A stretch of DNA of 64,000 nucleotides from Bradyrhizobium erythrophlei (lineage in GTDB: Bacteria > Pseudomonadota > Alphaproteobacteria > Rhizobiales > Xanthobacteraceae): the NCBI RefSeq assembly GCF_900142985.1, contig NZ_LT670849.1, forward strand, positions 3,596,001-3,660,000, written 5' to 3'. Shown one piece after another: positions 37,691 through 46,595 of the stretch. The notes beneath the pieces were generated by a model that was not told the origin of the DNA, did not search any database, and saw only the letters and a program-made list of their open reading frames with translations. A program made the position numbers and the translations under genes. The first letter of the stretch is position 1. Every line of letters begins with the position of its first letter.

Positions 37691-38764
37691 TTACTTGCCC
37701 GGGATCTTGTCGTCGATGCCCTTGACGTAGAAGTTCATGCCGAGCACCTGGCCGTCGTCGAGATGGTCGCCGCCCTTGCACTCGACCGTCTTGCCTTCCT
37801 GGTCGACGACCGGACACTTGAACGGATAGAGCTTGCCGGCAATGATGGCGGCTTCCGTATCGGTCGCGAGTTTCTTCACGTCGTCGGGCATGTTGGTGTA
37901 GGGCGCCATCACGACCATCTTGTCCTTGAGGCCGTCCCAGACGTTGTCGGTTGCCCACTTGCCATCGAGTTCAGCCTGGACGCGACGGATGTAGTACGGC
38001 CCCCAATTGTCGATGATCGAGGTGAGCTGCGTCTTCGGACCGAACTTGATCATTTCGGAGTCCTGACCGAAGGCGAGCTTGCCGCGCTCGGATGCGATCT
38101 GCATCGCGGCCGGCGAGTCGGTGTGCTGCATGATCACGTCGGCGCCCTGGTCGAGCAGTGCCTTGGCGGCATCGGCTTCCTTGCCGGGATCGAACCAGGT
38201 GTTGGCCCAGATGATCTTGACCTTGATGTTCGGGTTGACCGTCTGCGCGCCGAGGATCGTGGCGTTGATGCCCATGATCACTTCCGGAATCGGGAACGAG
38301 GCGATGTAGCCGAGCACGCCCGCCTTCGACATCTTGCCGGCGATCACGCCCTGGATGTAACGGCCTTCGTAGAAGCGGCCGTTATAGATCCCCATGTTCT
38401 TGTCGCTCTTGAATCCGGTGGCGTGCTCGAAATGCACGTTCGGATATTTCTTGGCGACCTTCAGCGTCGGGTCCATGTAGCCAAAGGACGTCGTGAAGAT
38501 CAGCTTGTTGCCAGCGCGCACGAGCTGCTCGATCGAACGCTCGGCGTCAGGGCCTTCGCTGACGTTTTCGAGATAGGTGGTCTCGATCTTGTCGCCCAGT
38601 TCCTTCACCAGGGCCTGGCGTGCGACGTCGTGCTGATAGGTCCAGCCGAGATCGCCGACCGGGCCGAGGTAGATGAAGCCAACCTTCAGCTTGTCGGCAG
38701 CCGAAGCGCTCAGGCTCCCGGCCAGCAGAACTGCGGCAGAGGCCGCAAGAAGTTTTTTCCTCAT
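37691..38764 (-). CDS. BMP-family ABC transporter solute-binding lipoprotein/protein (nucleoside type), cluster A
   Basis: This 357-residue periplasmic protein belongs to the basic membrane protein (BMP/PnrA) family that binds purine nucleosides. A signal peptide (MRKKLLAASAAVLLAGSLSA) precedes KLKVGFIYLGPVGDLGWTYQ, the family's first strand and ligand loop. Conserved segments TTSFGYMDPTLKVAKKYPNV and HTDSPAAMQIASERGKLAFG follow. The ATG at 38764 has GGAG seven bases ahead; an in-frame TTG at 38770 is not needed. No lipobox cysteine is seen, so it is probably soluble. It is the last gene of the four-gene operon with the ATPase at 40986-42557 and is followed by a terminator. Confidence 0.92.
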   Translation of the reverse strand: MRKKLLAASAAVLLAGSLSASAADKLKVGFIYLGPVGDLGWTYQHDVARQALVKELGDKIETTYLENVSEGPDAERSIEQLVRAGNKLIFTTSFGYMDPTLKVAKKYPNVHFEHATGFKSDKNMGIYNGRFYEGRYIQGVIAGKMSKAGVLGYIASFPIPEVIMGINATILGAQTVNPNIKVKIIWANTWFDPGKEADAAKALLDQGADVIMQHTDSPAAMQIASERGKLAFGQDSEMIKFGPKTQLTSIIDNWGPYYIRRVQAELDGKWATDNVWDGLKDKMVVMAPYTNMPDDVKKLATDTEAAIIAGKLYPFKCPVVDQEGKTVECKGGDHLDDGQVLGMNFYVKGIDDKIPGK

Positions 38765-38842
38765 TATCAATCTCCACTACTCGGGGTAAAATTTACATCC
38801 AGAACGCAGCGCCCCCTACCGCCGCGTCCCGAAACGAAAGAT

Positions 38843-39760
38843 TCAGCGATCCGGCACGAACGTATTTCCTAACGCCGCAGGCGCGGTCGAGCCGCCGGTT
38901 CTCGCCCGCGAAATCAGAACAAGGACAATGACAGTCGCCAAGTATGGCAGCGATGACATGAATTGCGAAGGGATGCCAAAGCCGAATGCCTGCACGTGCA
39001 ATTGCAGGATGGTCACGGCGCCAAACAGGTAGGCGCCGATGGCCAGACGCAGCGGCCGCCACGACGCGAACACGACGAGCGCAAGCGCAATCCAGCCGCG
39101 GCCGGCGGTCATGCCCGGAATGAAGAACGGCGTGTAGGCGAGCGGCAGATAGGCACCGGCAAGACCGGCGCACGCACCGCCGAAGATCACCGCATACAGG
39201 CGGATGCGAAGCACCGGATAGCCGAGCGCATGGGCCGAGACATGGTTGTCGCCGGCAGCGCGCAGGACCAATCCGCCGCGCGTGCGATAGAGGAAGTACC
39301 AGACGCCGATCAGGAGCGCGAGCGACAGATAGACGAACGCATCCTCGCCGAACAGGATGCGGCCGATGAAGGGAATGTCGGTGAGGCCGGGGATGTAGAG
39401 ATGCGGCGCCGGCGTGATGCGCTCGCCGACGAAACCTGCACCGATCAGGCCGGAAACGCCGATGCCGAGAATGGTCAGTGCAAGCCCGGTCGCAACCTGG
39501 TTGACCGCGAGACCGAGCGTCATCAGCGCGAAGATCAACGACAGCAACACACCCGCAACGATCCCGAGGATCGCGCCGACGACGATCGAACCGGTGAGCC
39601 ACGCGCCGCCAAAGCCACACGCCGCGCCCACGATCATCATGCCTTCGACGCCGAGGTTGAGCACGCCGGAGCGCTCGGTCACGAGTTCTCCCGTCGCGGC
39701 GATCAACAGGGGTGTCGACGCCGCCAGTACCGACAGGATGATGGGTTCAAGCAGTTCCAC
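38843..39760 (-). CDS. BMP-type nucleoside ABC transporter permease, second permease, cluster A
   Basis: This 305-residue inner-membrane permease resembles NupC/YufQ-type subunits. It has ELVTERSGVLNLGVEGMMIV at the N-terminus, about eight to nine hydrophobic segments and VVFASWRPLRLAIGAYLFGA near the end. The start codon is GTG at 39760. It has no recognisable ribosome-binding site because the 169-bp double-hairpin element ends inside it: the outer C of the element pairs at the GTG itself. Translation may therefore depend on that structure. It belongs to the ATPase-permease-permease-binding protein operon. Confidence 0.92.
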   Translation of the reverse strand: MELLEPIILSVLAASTPLLIAATGELVTERSGVLNLGVEGMMIVGAACGFGGAWLTGSIVVGAILGIVAGVLLSLIFALMTLGLAVNQVATGLALTILGIGVSGLIGAGFVGERITPAPHLYIPGLTDIPFIGRILFGEDAFVYLSLALLIGVWYFLYRTRGGLVLRAAGDNHVSAHALGYPVLRIRLYAVIFGGACAGLAGAYLPLAYTPFFIPGMTAGRGWIALALVVFASWRPLRLAIGAYLFGAVTILQLHVQAFGFGIPSQFMSSLPYLATVIVLVLISRARTGGSTAPAALGNTFVPDR

Positions 39761-39928
39761 TAGTGCCCACTTTCCGAAGCTCGTATTAAATCTCAGCGCA
39801 CACCTTTCACGAACTTCGGAAAGTCATGGGCACTAGCAGACTTATAATTCCAGTACCGCCTTTCTATTTGAAGTTCCTGGATCGAATTTGCCGCTTGTCG
39901 TGCAGGAACTTCAAATAGGCGGTACTGG
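39760..39928 (-). repeat. 169-bp double-hairpin element, copy 1
   Basis: Hairpin A has arms 39760-39784 and 39809-39836 (CTAGTGCCC...TTTCCGAAG and CTTCGGAAAG...GGGCACTAG) with a 3-base bulge. Hairpin B has arms 39850-39878 and 39904-39928 (CCAGTACCGCC...GAAGTTCCT and its complement) with a 4-base TTTC bulge. A 13-base spacer joins them. The element fills the whole junction: its right arm encodes the last residues and stop of the upstream permease and its left end touches the GTG of the downstream permease. A second 169-bp element with the same plan but changed stem bases is at 47278-47446. Confidence 0.85.
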
Positions 39929-41002
39929 CACCTGTCCGGAGGCGGGGATCAGCCGGATCCGGTAGAGAATGAGGGAATCGCAGGCCAGCACATAAAACAG
40001 CAGGATACCCTGAAAAACCTTGGTCACGTCCAGCGGTATCTTCATCGCGATCTGGGCCTGTTCGCCGCCGATGAAGGTAAGCGCAAGAAAAAGTCCTGCA
40101 ATTAATATTCCAACAGGGTTCAGCCGTCCAAGGAAGGCGACGATGATCGCGGTGAAACCGTAGCCCGGCGAGAAGCCCGGCTGAAGATGGCCGACCGGAC
40201 CTGCCACCTCGATGATCCCGGCAAGGCCTGCGAGCGCGCCGGAAATGGCGAAAGTCAGCAGGATCAGTTGTTTGGAATTGAAGCCGCCGAAGCGTGCGGC
40301 GCGCGGCGCCGCACCGACGACGCGGATTTCGAAACCCTTGATCATGCGGCTGAGCAGAACGGCGGCTGCAATGACGACGAGCACGACAAAGATCGCACCG
40401 AGGTGCAGGCGGCCACCCTCGATCAGATTGGGAACGGTCGCGACCGGATCGAACTCCGCGGTCGTCGGGAAGTTGAAGCCGTTCGGATCGCGCCACGGGC
40501 CGCGCACGAGATAGTCGAGGAAGAGATCGGCGACATAGACCAGCATCAGGCTGGTCAGGATCTCGCTCGCGCCGAACTTCACCTTGCAGATCGCCGGGAT
40601 CAGCGCATAGAGCGCACCGCCGGCTGCGCCCAGCACCAGCATCACCGGCAAGACCCAGGCGCCGGCGTCCGTGCCCTGGGTTTTCACCGCAAGCCAGCTG
40701 CCGGCAACCGCGCCGATCAGGAATTGCCCCTCGGCGCCGATATTCCAGACGTTGGCGAGATAGCAGAGCGAGAGGCCGATCGCGATCATCACCAGCGGCG
40801 TCGCCTTGACCGCGATTTCCTGGAGCGAATAGCTGTCGGTCAGGGGATCGATGAAATAGACCCAGAGCGCGAGAAGTGGATTCTTGCCGAGAATGGCAAA
40901 CAGAATGACCATGGTCACGATCGTTAGCCCGATCGCGATCAAGGGCGAGACCAGCGCAATCGTGTTCGATCGCTCGGTGCGTTTTTCAAGCACGAGCTGC
41001 AT
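39911..41002 (-). CDS. BMP-type nucleoside ABC transporter permease, first permease, cluster A
   Basis: This 363-residue inner-membrane permease (NupB/YufP-like, BPD_transp_2) has the hallmark NVWNIGAEGQFLIGAVAGSW near residue 90 and FGASEILTSLMLVYVADL in the middle. Its ATG at 41002 lies inside the end of the ATPase gene, a 17-bp overlap. The last residues (QVPVPPI) are encoded by the right arm of the double-hairpin element, so insertion or capture of that element may have changed the C-terminus. Confidence 0.92.
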   Translation of the reverse strand: MQLVLEKRTERSNTIALVSPLIAIGLTIVTMVILFAILGKNPLLALWVYFIDPLTDSYSLQEIAVKATPLVMIAIGLSLCYLANVWNIGAEGQFLIGAVAGSWLAVKTQGTDAGAWVLPVMLVLGAAGGALYALIPAICKVKFGASEILTSLMLVYVADLFLDYLVRGPWRDPNGFNFPTTAEFDPVATVPNLIEGGRLHLGAIFVVLVVIAAAVLLSRMIKGFEIRVVGAAPRAARFGGFNSKQLILLTFAISGALAGLAGIIEVAGPVGHLQPGFSPGYGFTAIIVAFLGRLNPVGILIAGLFLALTFIGGEQAQIAMKIPLDVTKVFQGILLFYVLACDSLILYRIRLIPASGQVPVPPI

Positions 41003-42557
41003 GCGCCGCCTCCGTGTGGTCGAGGCCGCTTCCGCCCATCAACAATCCCAATTTTTCGCGGCTGGCTTCCGCCGTCGGCAAGGCCTCCGACAGCCGGCCG
41101 TGAAACATCACCGCGATACGATCGGTGATTTCGGCGAGTTCGTCGAGGTCCTGGCTGGTGACGAGGACGGCTGCGCCGGACGTGGCCAGATCGAGCAGCG
41201 ACTGGCGGATCACGGCGGCCGCGCCCGCATCGACGCCCCAGGTCGGCTGGCTCACCACGAGCACCGCGGGCTTGCGCAGGATCTCGCGTCCGACGACGAA
41301 TTTCTGCAAGTTGCCGCCGGACAGGGAAGCGGCTTCCGGATCGCGCTTGGCCTTGCGCACGTCGAAAGCTTCGGTGGCGCGGTCGACTGTCGCGAGTGTC
41401 GCCGGCGTATCGATGAAGCCGTATTTCACCATGCCGCTTGCCGCATGGCCGGTCAGGAGCGCGTTCTCCGACAGTTTCATGCGCGGCGCGGTGCCATGGC
41501 CGAGCCGTTCTTCCGGCACGAAGGCCGCGCCGAGTTTGCGCCGCTGCGTGATCGTGAGATGGCCGGCTGCAATCCCTTCGATCACGACCGTGCCGGGGTC
41601 GTTGGAGCGCCGTTCGCCCGACAGCGCCGAGAAAAGCTCATCCTGCCCGTTGCCGGCAACGCCCGCGATGCCGAGGATTTCGCCGCCGCGCAGCTCAAGC
41701 GAGATGTTTTGCAGCCGCACGCCATGCGGATCGTCGGGCTCGAGGCAGAGATCGTTGACGACAAGCCGCGGCACCGTGATCTGTCGCGTGGCCGCGGCCT
41801 TCACCTGCTTGATTTCGGTGCCGACCATCATCCGCGCCAGCGAGGCCGCGGTTTCCGCCTTGGGATTGCAGGTCGCGACCTTCTTGCCGCCGCGCAGGAT
41901 GGTGGCGGTGTCGCACAGCCGTTTCACTTCCTCGAGCTTGTGGCTGATATAGAGAATGGCGCGGCCTTCGGCTTTCAGCCGCTCCAGCACGATGAAGAGT
42001 TGATCGGCCTCCTGCGGGGTCAGAACCGCGGTCGGCTCGTCGAGGATCAGGAATTTCGGATTCTGCATCAGCGCGCGGACGATTTCGATGCGCTGCCGCT
42101 CGCCGACCGATAACTGCCAGACCTCGCGGCGCGGATCGAGCGGCAGCCCATAGGTGCGCGACACCTGTTCGAGTCGCGCCGACATGTCCTTGAAGGATTC
42201 CTTGCCGTCGAGCCCGAGCGCCACATTCTCGGCCACCGTGAGATTATCGAACAGCGAGAAGTGCTGGAACACCATGCCGATGCCGCGTGCGCGCGCTTCT
42301 GACGGTCCGGACAGCACCATCCGCTGGCCTTGCCAGCGCATCTCGCCTTCGCTCGGCTGGATCAGGCCGTAGATGGTTTTGACCAGCGTCGACTTGCCGG
42401 CGCCGTTCTCACCCAGCAGTGCGTGGATTTCCTGCGGCCGGACTTCGATGTCGACGGAATCATTGGCGAGAAATGTGCCGTAGAGCTTGGTCAACCCAAT
42501 GGTTTGCAGAAGCGGCGTATCGCCGGAATGGGCGCTGGCATGCGTCGGATCTGACAT
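40986..42557 (-). CDS. BMP-type nucleoside ABC transporter ATP-binding protein (two ATPase domains), cluster A
   Basis: This 523-residue ATPase has two nucleotide-binding domains, as in YufO/NupA and sugar importers of the RbsA type. The first has Walker [10 protein letters not shown], signature LSVGERQRIEIVRAL and Walker B LILDEPTAVL. The second lacks a canonical Walker A (GVAGNGQDE) but keeps LSGGNLQKFVVGREI, the usual asymmetry of this group. The ATG at 42557 is preferred to 42587 because it fits the family N-terminus, though no strong ribosome-binding site is seen. First gene of the cluster A operon; a 12-bp direct repeat lies just upstream at 42579-42603. Confidence 0.92.
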   Translation of the reverse strand: MSDPTHASAHSGDTPLLQTIGLTKLYGTFLANDSVDIEVRPQEIHALLGENGAGKSTLVKTIYGLIQPSEGEMRWQGQRMVLSGPSEARARGIGMVFQHFSLFDNLTVAENVALGLDGKESFKDMSARLEQVSRTYGLPLDPRREVWQLSVGERQRIEIVRALMQNPKFLILDEPTAVLTPQEADQLFIVLERLKAEGRAILYISHKLEEVKRLCDTATILRGGKKVATCNPKAETAASLARMMVGTEIKQVKAAATRQITVPRLVVNDLCLEPDDPHGVRLQNISLELRGGEILGIAGVAGNGQDELFSALSGERRSNDPGTVVIEGIAAGHLTITQRRKLGAAFVPEERLGHGTAPRMKLSENALLTGHAASGMVKYGFIDTPATLATVDRATEAFDVRKAKRDPEAASLSGGNLQKFVVGREILRKPAVLVVSQPTWGVDAGAAAVIRQSLLDLATSGAAVLVTSQDLDELAEITDRIAVMFHGRLSEALPTAEASREKLGLLMGGSGLDHTEAAHAARA

Positions 42558-43129
42558 TCGGGTCCACGGCTCAAAAAGCTGCCTCAATAAGGCTGCCTCA
42601 ATACTGTGCTAGTTTAAGCGCCAGCGTAAGTAGCGAAAATGCGTCACCCGTTGCCCAAGCTTTCAGCAGCCGGGAGACCAGGCGTGATTCTCGGGCAGCC
42701 GTGTTGCATTGCGATCATCCGACCTTCAGCGGGCGTCGAAAGCCTTTCACAGACTGAAATCGCTGTTGCATAATTGTGACGGTCTGTTGCAATTCGTCAT
42801 CGGTCACGGGAGCTTGCCTTGCGGACTGGCGCCGTCGCCAGGCTGTCTCCTTAGAGGTGCGACGAGCCGCTTTTCCCGCACAACGGGTTTTGCGCTGCCG
42901 GACAAAAAATCAATAAAAACAATTGGAACGTGGCATGTGGCCGCGGCCGTTCGAATCCTTTTGGCGAAGCGTCGAGGCGCGATTTGCCCTGCAAAACAGG
43001 GGTCGCGAGGGCGTTTTTGATTAAACATGCAGCAGGGGTTGGAAAAACTTGAGGCTTCTCACACCCGACGAACGGCGTAACTGTTCCGTTCAGGGCCTGT
43101 GATGGTTCGCTCTGCAATTGGGGGTACTA
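42558..43129. other. Long intergenic region between BMP operon A and the porin gene
   Basis: These 572 bp contain no convincing gene. GCTGCCTCAATA occurs twice in tandem at 42579-42590 and 42592-42603, close to the ATPase start, and may be a regulator site. A small hairpin CTGGCG-CCGT-CGCCAG is at 42826-42841, and a larger one with CGCGA...CCCTG/CAGGG...TCGCG arms is at about 42979-43006, followed by GCGTTTTTGATT. The second could close a small RNA or be part of a long porin leader. Confidence 0.5.
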
Positions 43130-44233
43130 ATGTTTAAAAAGCTAATCTTCGCAACCGCGGCAGTCGCGCTTGCTTCAGCCGGTATGGCCCGCGCCGCTGA
43201 CCTTCCGGTCAAGGCCGCCAAGCCGGTCAAGGATCTTCCCTTCTTCTTCGTGATCGATGACCGCGTCACCTATTCGTGGATGCCGAACGGTACCGATCCC
43301 GGCGCCTATTCGTTGAAGCCCAATGGGGGCGGTTTCAATGGCAATACGGCCAAGAGCGTGTATTCGTTCACTCACTTCGACGCGTGGCAGTACGGCACCA
43401 ACTTCTTCACCATCTCGATGTTCAAGTCGGACCACAACGATCCGGCCTCGCCGTGCTTGGGCTTTACGACCAACTCGACCCAGAACTCCGCGTCGCTTTT
43501 CCCCGCCAACGGCAGCACCGTTTGCGCCGGCGCCACCGAGTTCTACGGCCTGTTCCGCTCGACCTTGGGCTGGAACGAATTGTTCGGCACCAAGCAGTTC
43601 AGCATGGGTCCGCTGCACAACATCTCGTTCGAGTGGGGCGCCGATTACGAGACGGAAAACAGCTTCCTGGCTCCGGCCAAGCGCGACTTCGTCGCCGGTC
43701 TCCAGTTCGCGTTTGATCTTCCCTACAAGGGCTATATCAACGTAGCGCCCTTGGCCTACAAAGAAATCAACCACAACGCTTTCGACTCGTGCGCCAGCGT
43801 GTTTGGTGCGGGCATTCCGGGCGTGACCTGCCTCACGGACGGCAACACCAAATTCAAGACCACCTGGGCGATTGAAATCAACTACTACATGGATCTCGGC
43901 TTCATTCCGGAAGGCTACCAGTTCTTCTCGATCAGCGGCCGTGCCGGTTTCTACGGACCGAAGGGTGACTCGAACGCTCCGCTCGTGAACATCATGCCGT
44001 CGAAGACGGAAATCAACAGCGAGCCGATCCGTCTGACCTTCGATGCCTCCAAGGCGATCATGGGACCGAAGTACTCGCACTTCGTGGACGTCTGGGTTGC
44101 CTATCGCTACTGGCAGAACAAGTTCGGTCTCGACCACAACAGCTCTGTGAACGGTATCTGCGCTGTGGCCGGCGTGAGCACCAACACCTGTACCGAGCAG
44201 ACCGTCTATACCGGCGTGACTGTGAAGTTCTAA
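43130..44233 (+). CDS. Outer-membrane channel, Tsx/OmpK nucleoside-porin-like
   Basis: This 367-residue outer-membrane protein has a signal peptide (MFKKLIFATAAVALASAGMARA), then an alternating amphipathic beta-strand pattern and a C-terminal phenylalanine (TGVTVKF), as expected of a beta-barrel. The segment YSFTHFDAWQYGTNFFTISM resembles the conserved strand of Tsx-like channels. ADLPVKAAKPVKDLP after the cleavage site is typical of Bradyrhizobium porins. ATG 43130 follows GGGGGT. It lies between two nucleoside ABC transporter operons, which supports an outer-membrane nucleoside route; the family assignment is by pattern only. Confidence 0.8.
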   Translation: MFKKLIFATAAVALASAGMARAADLPVKAAKPVKDLPFFFVIDDRVTYSWMPNGTDPGAYSLKPNGGGFNGNTAKSVYSFTHFDAWQYGTNFFTISMFKSDHNDPASPCLGFTTNSTQNSASLFPANGSTVCAGATEFYGLFRSTLGWNELFGTKQFSMGPLHNISFEWGADYETENSFLAPAKRDFVAGLQFAFDLPYKGYINVAPLAYKEINHNAFDSCASVFGAGIPGVTCLTDGNTKFKTTWAIEINYYMDLGFIPEGYQFFSISGRAGFYGPKGDSNAPLVNIMPSKTEINSEPIRLTFDASKAIMGPKYSHFVDVWVAYRYWQNKFGLDHNSSVNGICAVAGVSTNTCTEQTVYTGVTVKF

Positions 44234-44256
44234 GACTTTCACAGGTCCTAAAAACG

Positions 44257-44293
44257 ATGGCGCCGCGACTTGATCGCGGCGCCATTTTCTTTT
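44257..44293 (+). terminator. Rho-independent terminator of the porin gene
   Basis: The 12-bp stem ATGGCGCCGCGA/TCGCGGCGCCAT (44257-44268 and 44274-44285) with a CTTGA loop runs into TTTTCTTTT. It starts 24 bp after the porin stop. Confidence 0.92.
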
Positions 44294-44333
44294 GGCGAAG
44301 CTGTCAACGCTTCGCTTGCCAAGACTTTCCACG

Positions 44334-44516
44334 GTCGTCCCGGCGAACGCCGGGACCCATACCGCGGAATCTCACCGTGGGTTTCGGTGATCGACAATCT
44401 TCGCTTGAATGAAGGTCTGTGGTTATAGGTCCTCGCGTGCCGCCTTCGCTGAAGCTGCGGCGGCCCACCGATCTAGCCCCGGCGAAGCCTTGGCGGAGAC
44501 GGGTCGCGAGGACGAC
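44334..44516. repeat. Palindromic intergenic repeat, relative of the 19062-19200 element
   Basis: GTCGTCCCGGCGAACGCCGGGACCCATA at the left is a palindromic half and GTCGCGAGGACGAC at the right closes the outer pair. The middle holds GTTATAGGTCC and a GCCTTCGCTGAAGCTGCGGC hairpin. It fills the convergent gap between porin and deaminase genes. Confidence 0.7.
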
Positions 44517-44536
44517 GTTCGTAAAGCGAATGCGGC

Positions 44537-45037
44537 CTATTTCTTCCAGACCCCGTCGTGAAGCGCTGCGGCTTCGCCCTCGAGCAGCGGACCGATCACG
44601 TCGGTCGGTCGTTGCCCGCTCGCAAACACCGCGCGGCAGGGCAGGTCGAGCGTCGGATTTTCCGGGTGATTGCCGGTGATGTCGCGCAACCGCGCTTCGC
44701 TCAGGCCGTAGACGAGACGGCCGATGCCGGCCCAGTAGATCGCGCCTGAACACATCGCGCAGGGCTCGGCGGACGAATACATCGTGGCGTCGGCAAGGTC
44801 CTCGGCCTTGAACGTGCGGCAGGCCTGCGTCGCCAGCAGGCGCTCGGCATGCGCGGTGCCGTCATGGGCGGGCATATAGCCGTTCTCGGTCTCGATCAGG
44901 ATTTTACGATTGCGATCGACCAGGATGGCGCCGAAGGGATGGTTGCCGTTGTCCATCGATCGCCGCGCGACATCGAAGGAATGCCGCAGAAAGTGCTCGT
45001 CCAGTTCGGCCTGCGTCAGGCGCTCGACATCCGTCAT
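44537..45037 (-). CDS. guaD: Guanine deaminase-like nucleobase deaminase (CDA fold)
   Basis: This 166-residue zinc-dependent deaminase has the cytidine-deaminase-fold signature: HAERLL carries the zinc histidine and proton-shuttling glutamate, and PCAMC the two zinc cysteines. NGNHPFGAILVDRN and YWAGIGRLVYGLSEARL fit bacterial guanine deaminases. Guanine to xanthine conversion would feed the xanthine dehydrogenase at 32501. The ATG at 45037 is 25 bp after the ATPase stop, and a longer frame to 45088 overlaps that gene and is rejected. It is the last gene of the operon that begins with the binding protein at 50629. Adenine or cytosine-derived substrates remain possible. Confidence 0.85.
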   Translation of the reverse strand: MTDVERLTQAELDEHFLRHSFDVARRSMDNGNHPFGAILVDRNRKILIETENGYMPAHDGTAHAERLLATQACRTFKAEDLADATMYSSAEPCAMCSGAIYWAGIGRLVYGLSEARLRDITGNHPENPTLDLPCRAVFASGQRPTDVIGPLLEGEAAALHDGVWKK

Positions 45038-45062
45038 CGGCGTTCCGCCATCAGATTGTTGT

Positions 45063-46595
45063 TCAGTGTCCCGCCATGTGGCGGCCAACTTCCGTCAGGT
45101 CGGCTTCGCTGGCGCGCGCCTCGTAGACGAACTGGCCGTGAAACATCACCACCAGACGATCCGACAATTCGAGCAATTCGTCGAGGTCTTCTGAGACCAG
45201 AAGCACCGCCGCGCCGCGGTTGCGCGCCGCCATGATCTCGGCATGGATCTGGGCGACGGCGGCGAAATCGAGCCCGAAACAGGGATTGGCGGCAATCAGC
45301 ACCTCGACGTCGCCGCCGAGTTCGCGCGCCAGCACCGCGCGCTGCACGTTGCCGCCCGACAGCGCCGAGATCGGCATATCGGGGCCGCGGGTCTTGATCT
45401 TGTAGAGATCGATCTTGCGTTCGGCGTCGCTGCGGAAGGCCGCGCGGTTGAGCCACCAGCCGCCTTTTGCAAAGGGCGCGCGATCGAATTCGCGAAACGC
45501 CACGTTGTCGGCGACGCTCATGCCGCCGACGCAGGCGTTTTTCAGCGGCTCTTCGGGCAATAGCGACATCTTGTGCCGCCGCATCTCCTCGCGGCTCGCA
45601 TGATAGGCATCGCCCGCGACGCGGATTTCGCCGCTTTCGGCCTCGCGCTGCCCGGCCAGAACTTCGACGAGCTGACGCTGGCCGTTGCCGGACACACCGG
45701 CGATGCCGACGATCTCGCCACCGCGCACCGACAGCGAAACGTCATTCACCGCAACCGCGCCGGCATCGTCGAGCGCGCAGATCTTGTCGAGTTCGAGCCG
45801 CACGCCGCCGGCTTCCCCCGAGCGCGGCGGCTGGATCGTCAGTTGCTCGGCGCCGATCATCGCGCGCGCCATCGCGTCCGGCGTCAGCTCCTTGACCAGA
45901 CCTTTGCCGGCGAGCTTGCCCCGGCGCAGGATGGTGACTTCATCGGCAAACGCCATCACCTCGCGGAATTTGTGGGTGATCATCAGGATGGTCAGTTCGC
46001 CGCCCTTGACCATGTCGCGCAGCATGCCGAGCACTTCATCGGCTTCGCCCGGCGTCAGCACCGAGGTCGGCTCGTCCAGGATCAGGAAGCGCCGCTTCAG
46101 GTAGAGCTGCTTGAGGATTTCGCACTTCTGCCGTTCGCCGGCCGAAATATCGGAGACGCGGGCGTTGAGCGGTACCTTGAACGGCATCCGCGAAAGAAAC
46201 GCCTCCAGCTCCTTCTTCTCCTTGGCCCAGTCGACCACGGCCGGCACGTCGTCGCGCGCCAGCACCAGGTTCTCGGCGACCGTCATCGCCGGCACCAGCG
46301 TGAAGTGTTGGTAGACCATCCCCAGGCCCAGCGCATGCGCGTTCTTCGGATTGGCGATCGCGTGTTCGCGCTCGCCGATCATGATCTGGCCTTCGGTGGC
46401 GTGGTAATAACCCATGATGCATTTGACGAGCGTGCTCTTGCCGGCGCCGTTCTCCCCTAACAGCGCGTGCAGCGTTCCGGACTTAACCTTCAGTTCGACA
46501 TTGTCGAGCGCGACAAAGTCGCCGAAGCGCATCGTCATCGCGATGGCGTCGATGCCGAAGGCGCCAGCCGGCGGCGGGATCTCGCCGATGATCAT
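45063..46595 (-). CDS. BMP-type nucleoside ABC transporter ATP-binding protein (two ATPase domains), cluster B
   Basis: This 510-residue double ATPase is a paralogue of the 40986-42557 product. Domain 1 has [16 protein letters not shown] and a Walker [20 protein letters not shown]; its signature reads [15 protein letters not shown]. Domain 2 lacks a normal Walker A (GVSGNGQRQ) and reads [19 protein letters not shown] 46595 overlaps the stop of the upstream hydrolase gene by 4 bp, so it is coupled to it. In this cluster the ATPase comes after the hydrolase gene, away from its permeases. Confidence 0.93.
   Translation of the reverse strand: MIIGEIPPPAGAFGIDAIAMTMRFGDFVALDNVELKVKSGTLHALLGENGAGKSTLVKCIMGYYHATEGQIMIGEREHAIANPKNAHALGLGMVYQHFTLVPAMTVAENLVLARDDVPAVVDWAKEKKELEAFLSRMPFKVPLNARVSDISAGERQKCEILKQLYLKRRFLILDEPTSVLTPGEADEVLGMLRDMVKGGELTILMITHKFREVMAFADEVTILRRGKLAGKGLVKELTPDAMARAMIGAEQLTIQPPRSGEAGGVRLELDKICALDDAGAVAVNDVSLSVRGGEIVGIAGVSGNGQRQLVEVLAGQREAESGEIRVAGDAYHASREEMRRHKMSLLPEEPLKNACVGGMSVADNVAFREFDRAPFAKGGWWLNRAAFRSDAERKIDLYKIKTRGPDMPISALSGGNVQRAVLARELGGDVEVLIAANPCFGLDFAAVAQIHAEIMAARNRGAAVLLVSEDLDELLELSDRLVVMFHGQFVYEARASEADLTEVGRHMAGH

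Noticed and set aside
37763..38872. 369-codon frame antisense to the BMP binding-protein gene
   Set aside because: The minus-strand protein is clearly BMP-family; the antisense product has no recognisable features and spans an intergenic region.
43175..44332. 385-codon frame antisense to the porin gene
   Set aside because: The plus-strand frame has a signal peptide, ribosome-binding site and terminator; the antisense one crosses the terminator.
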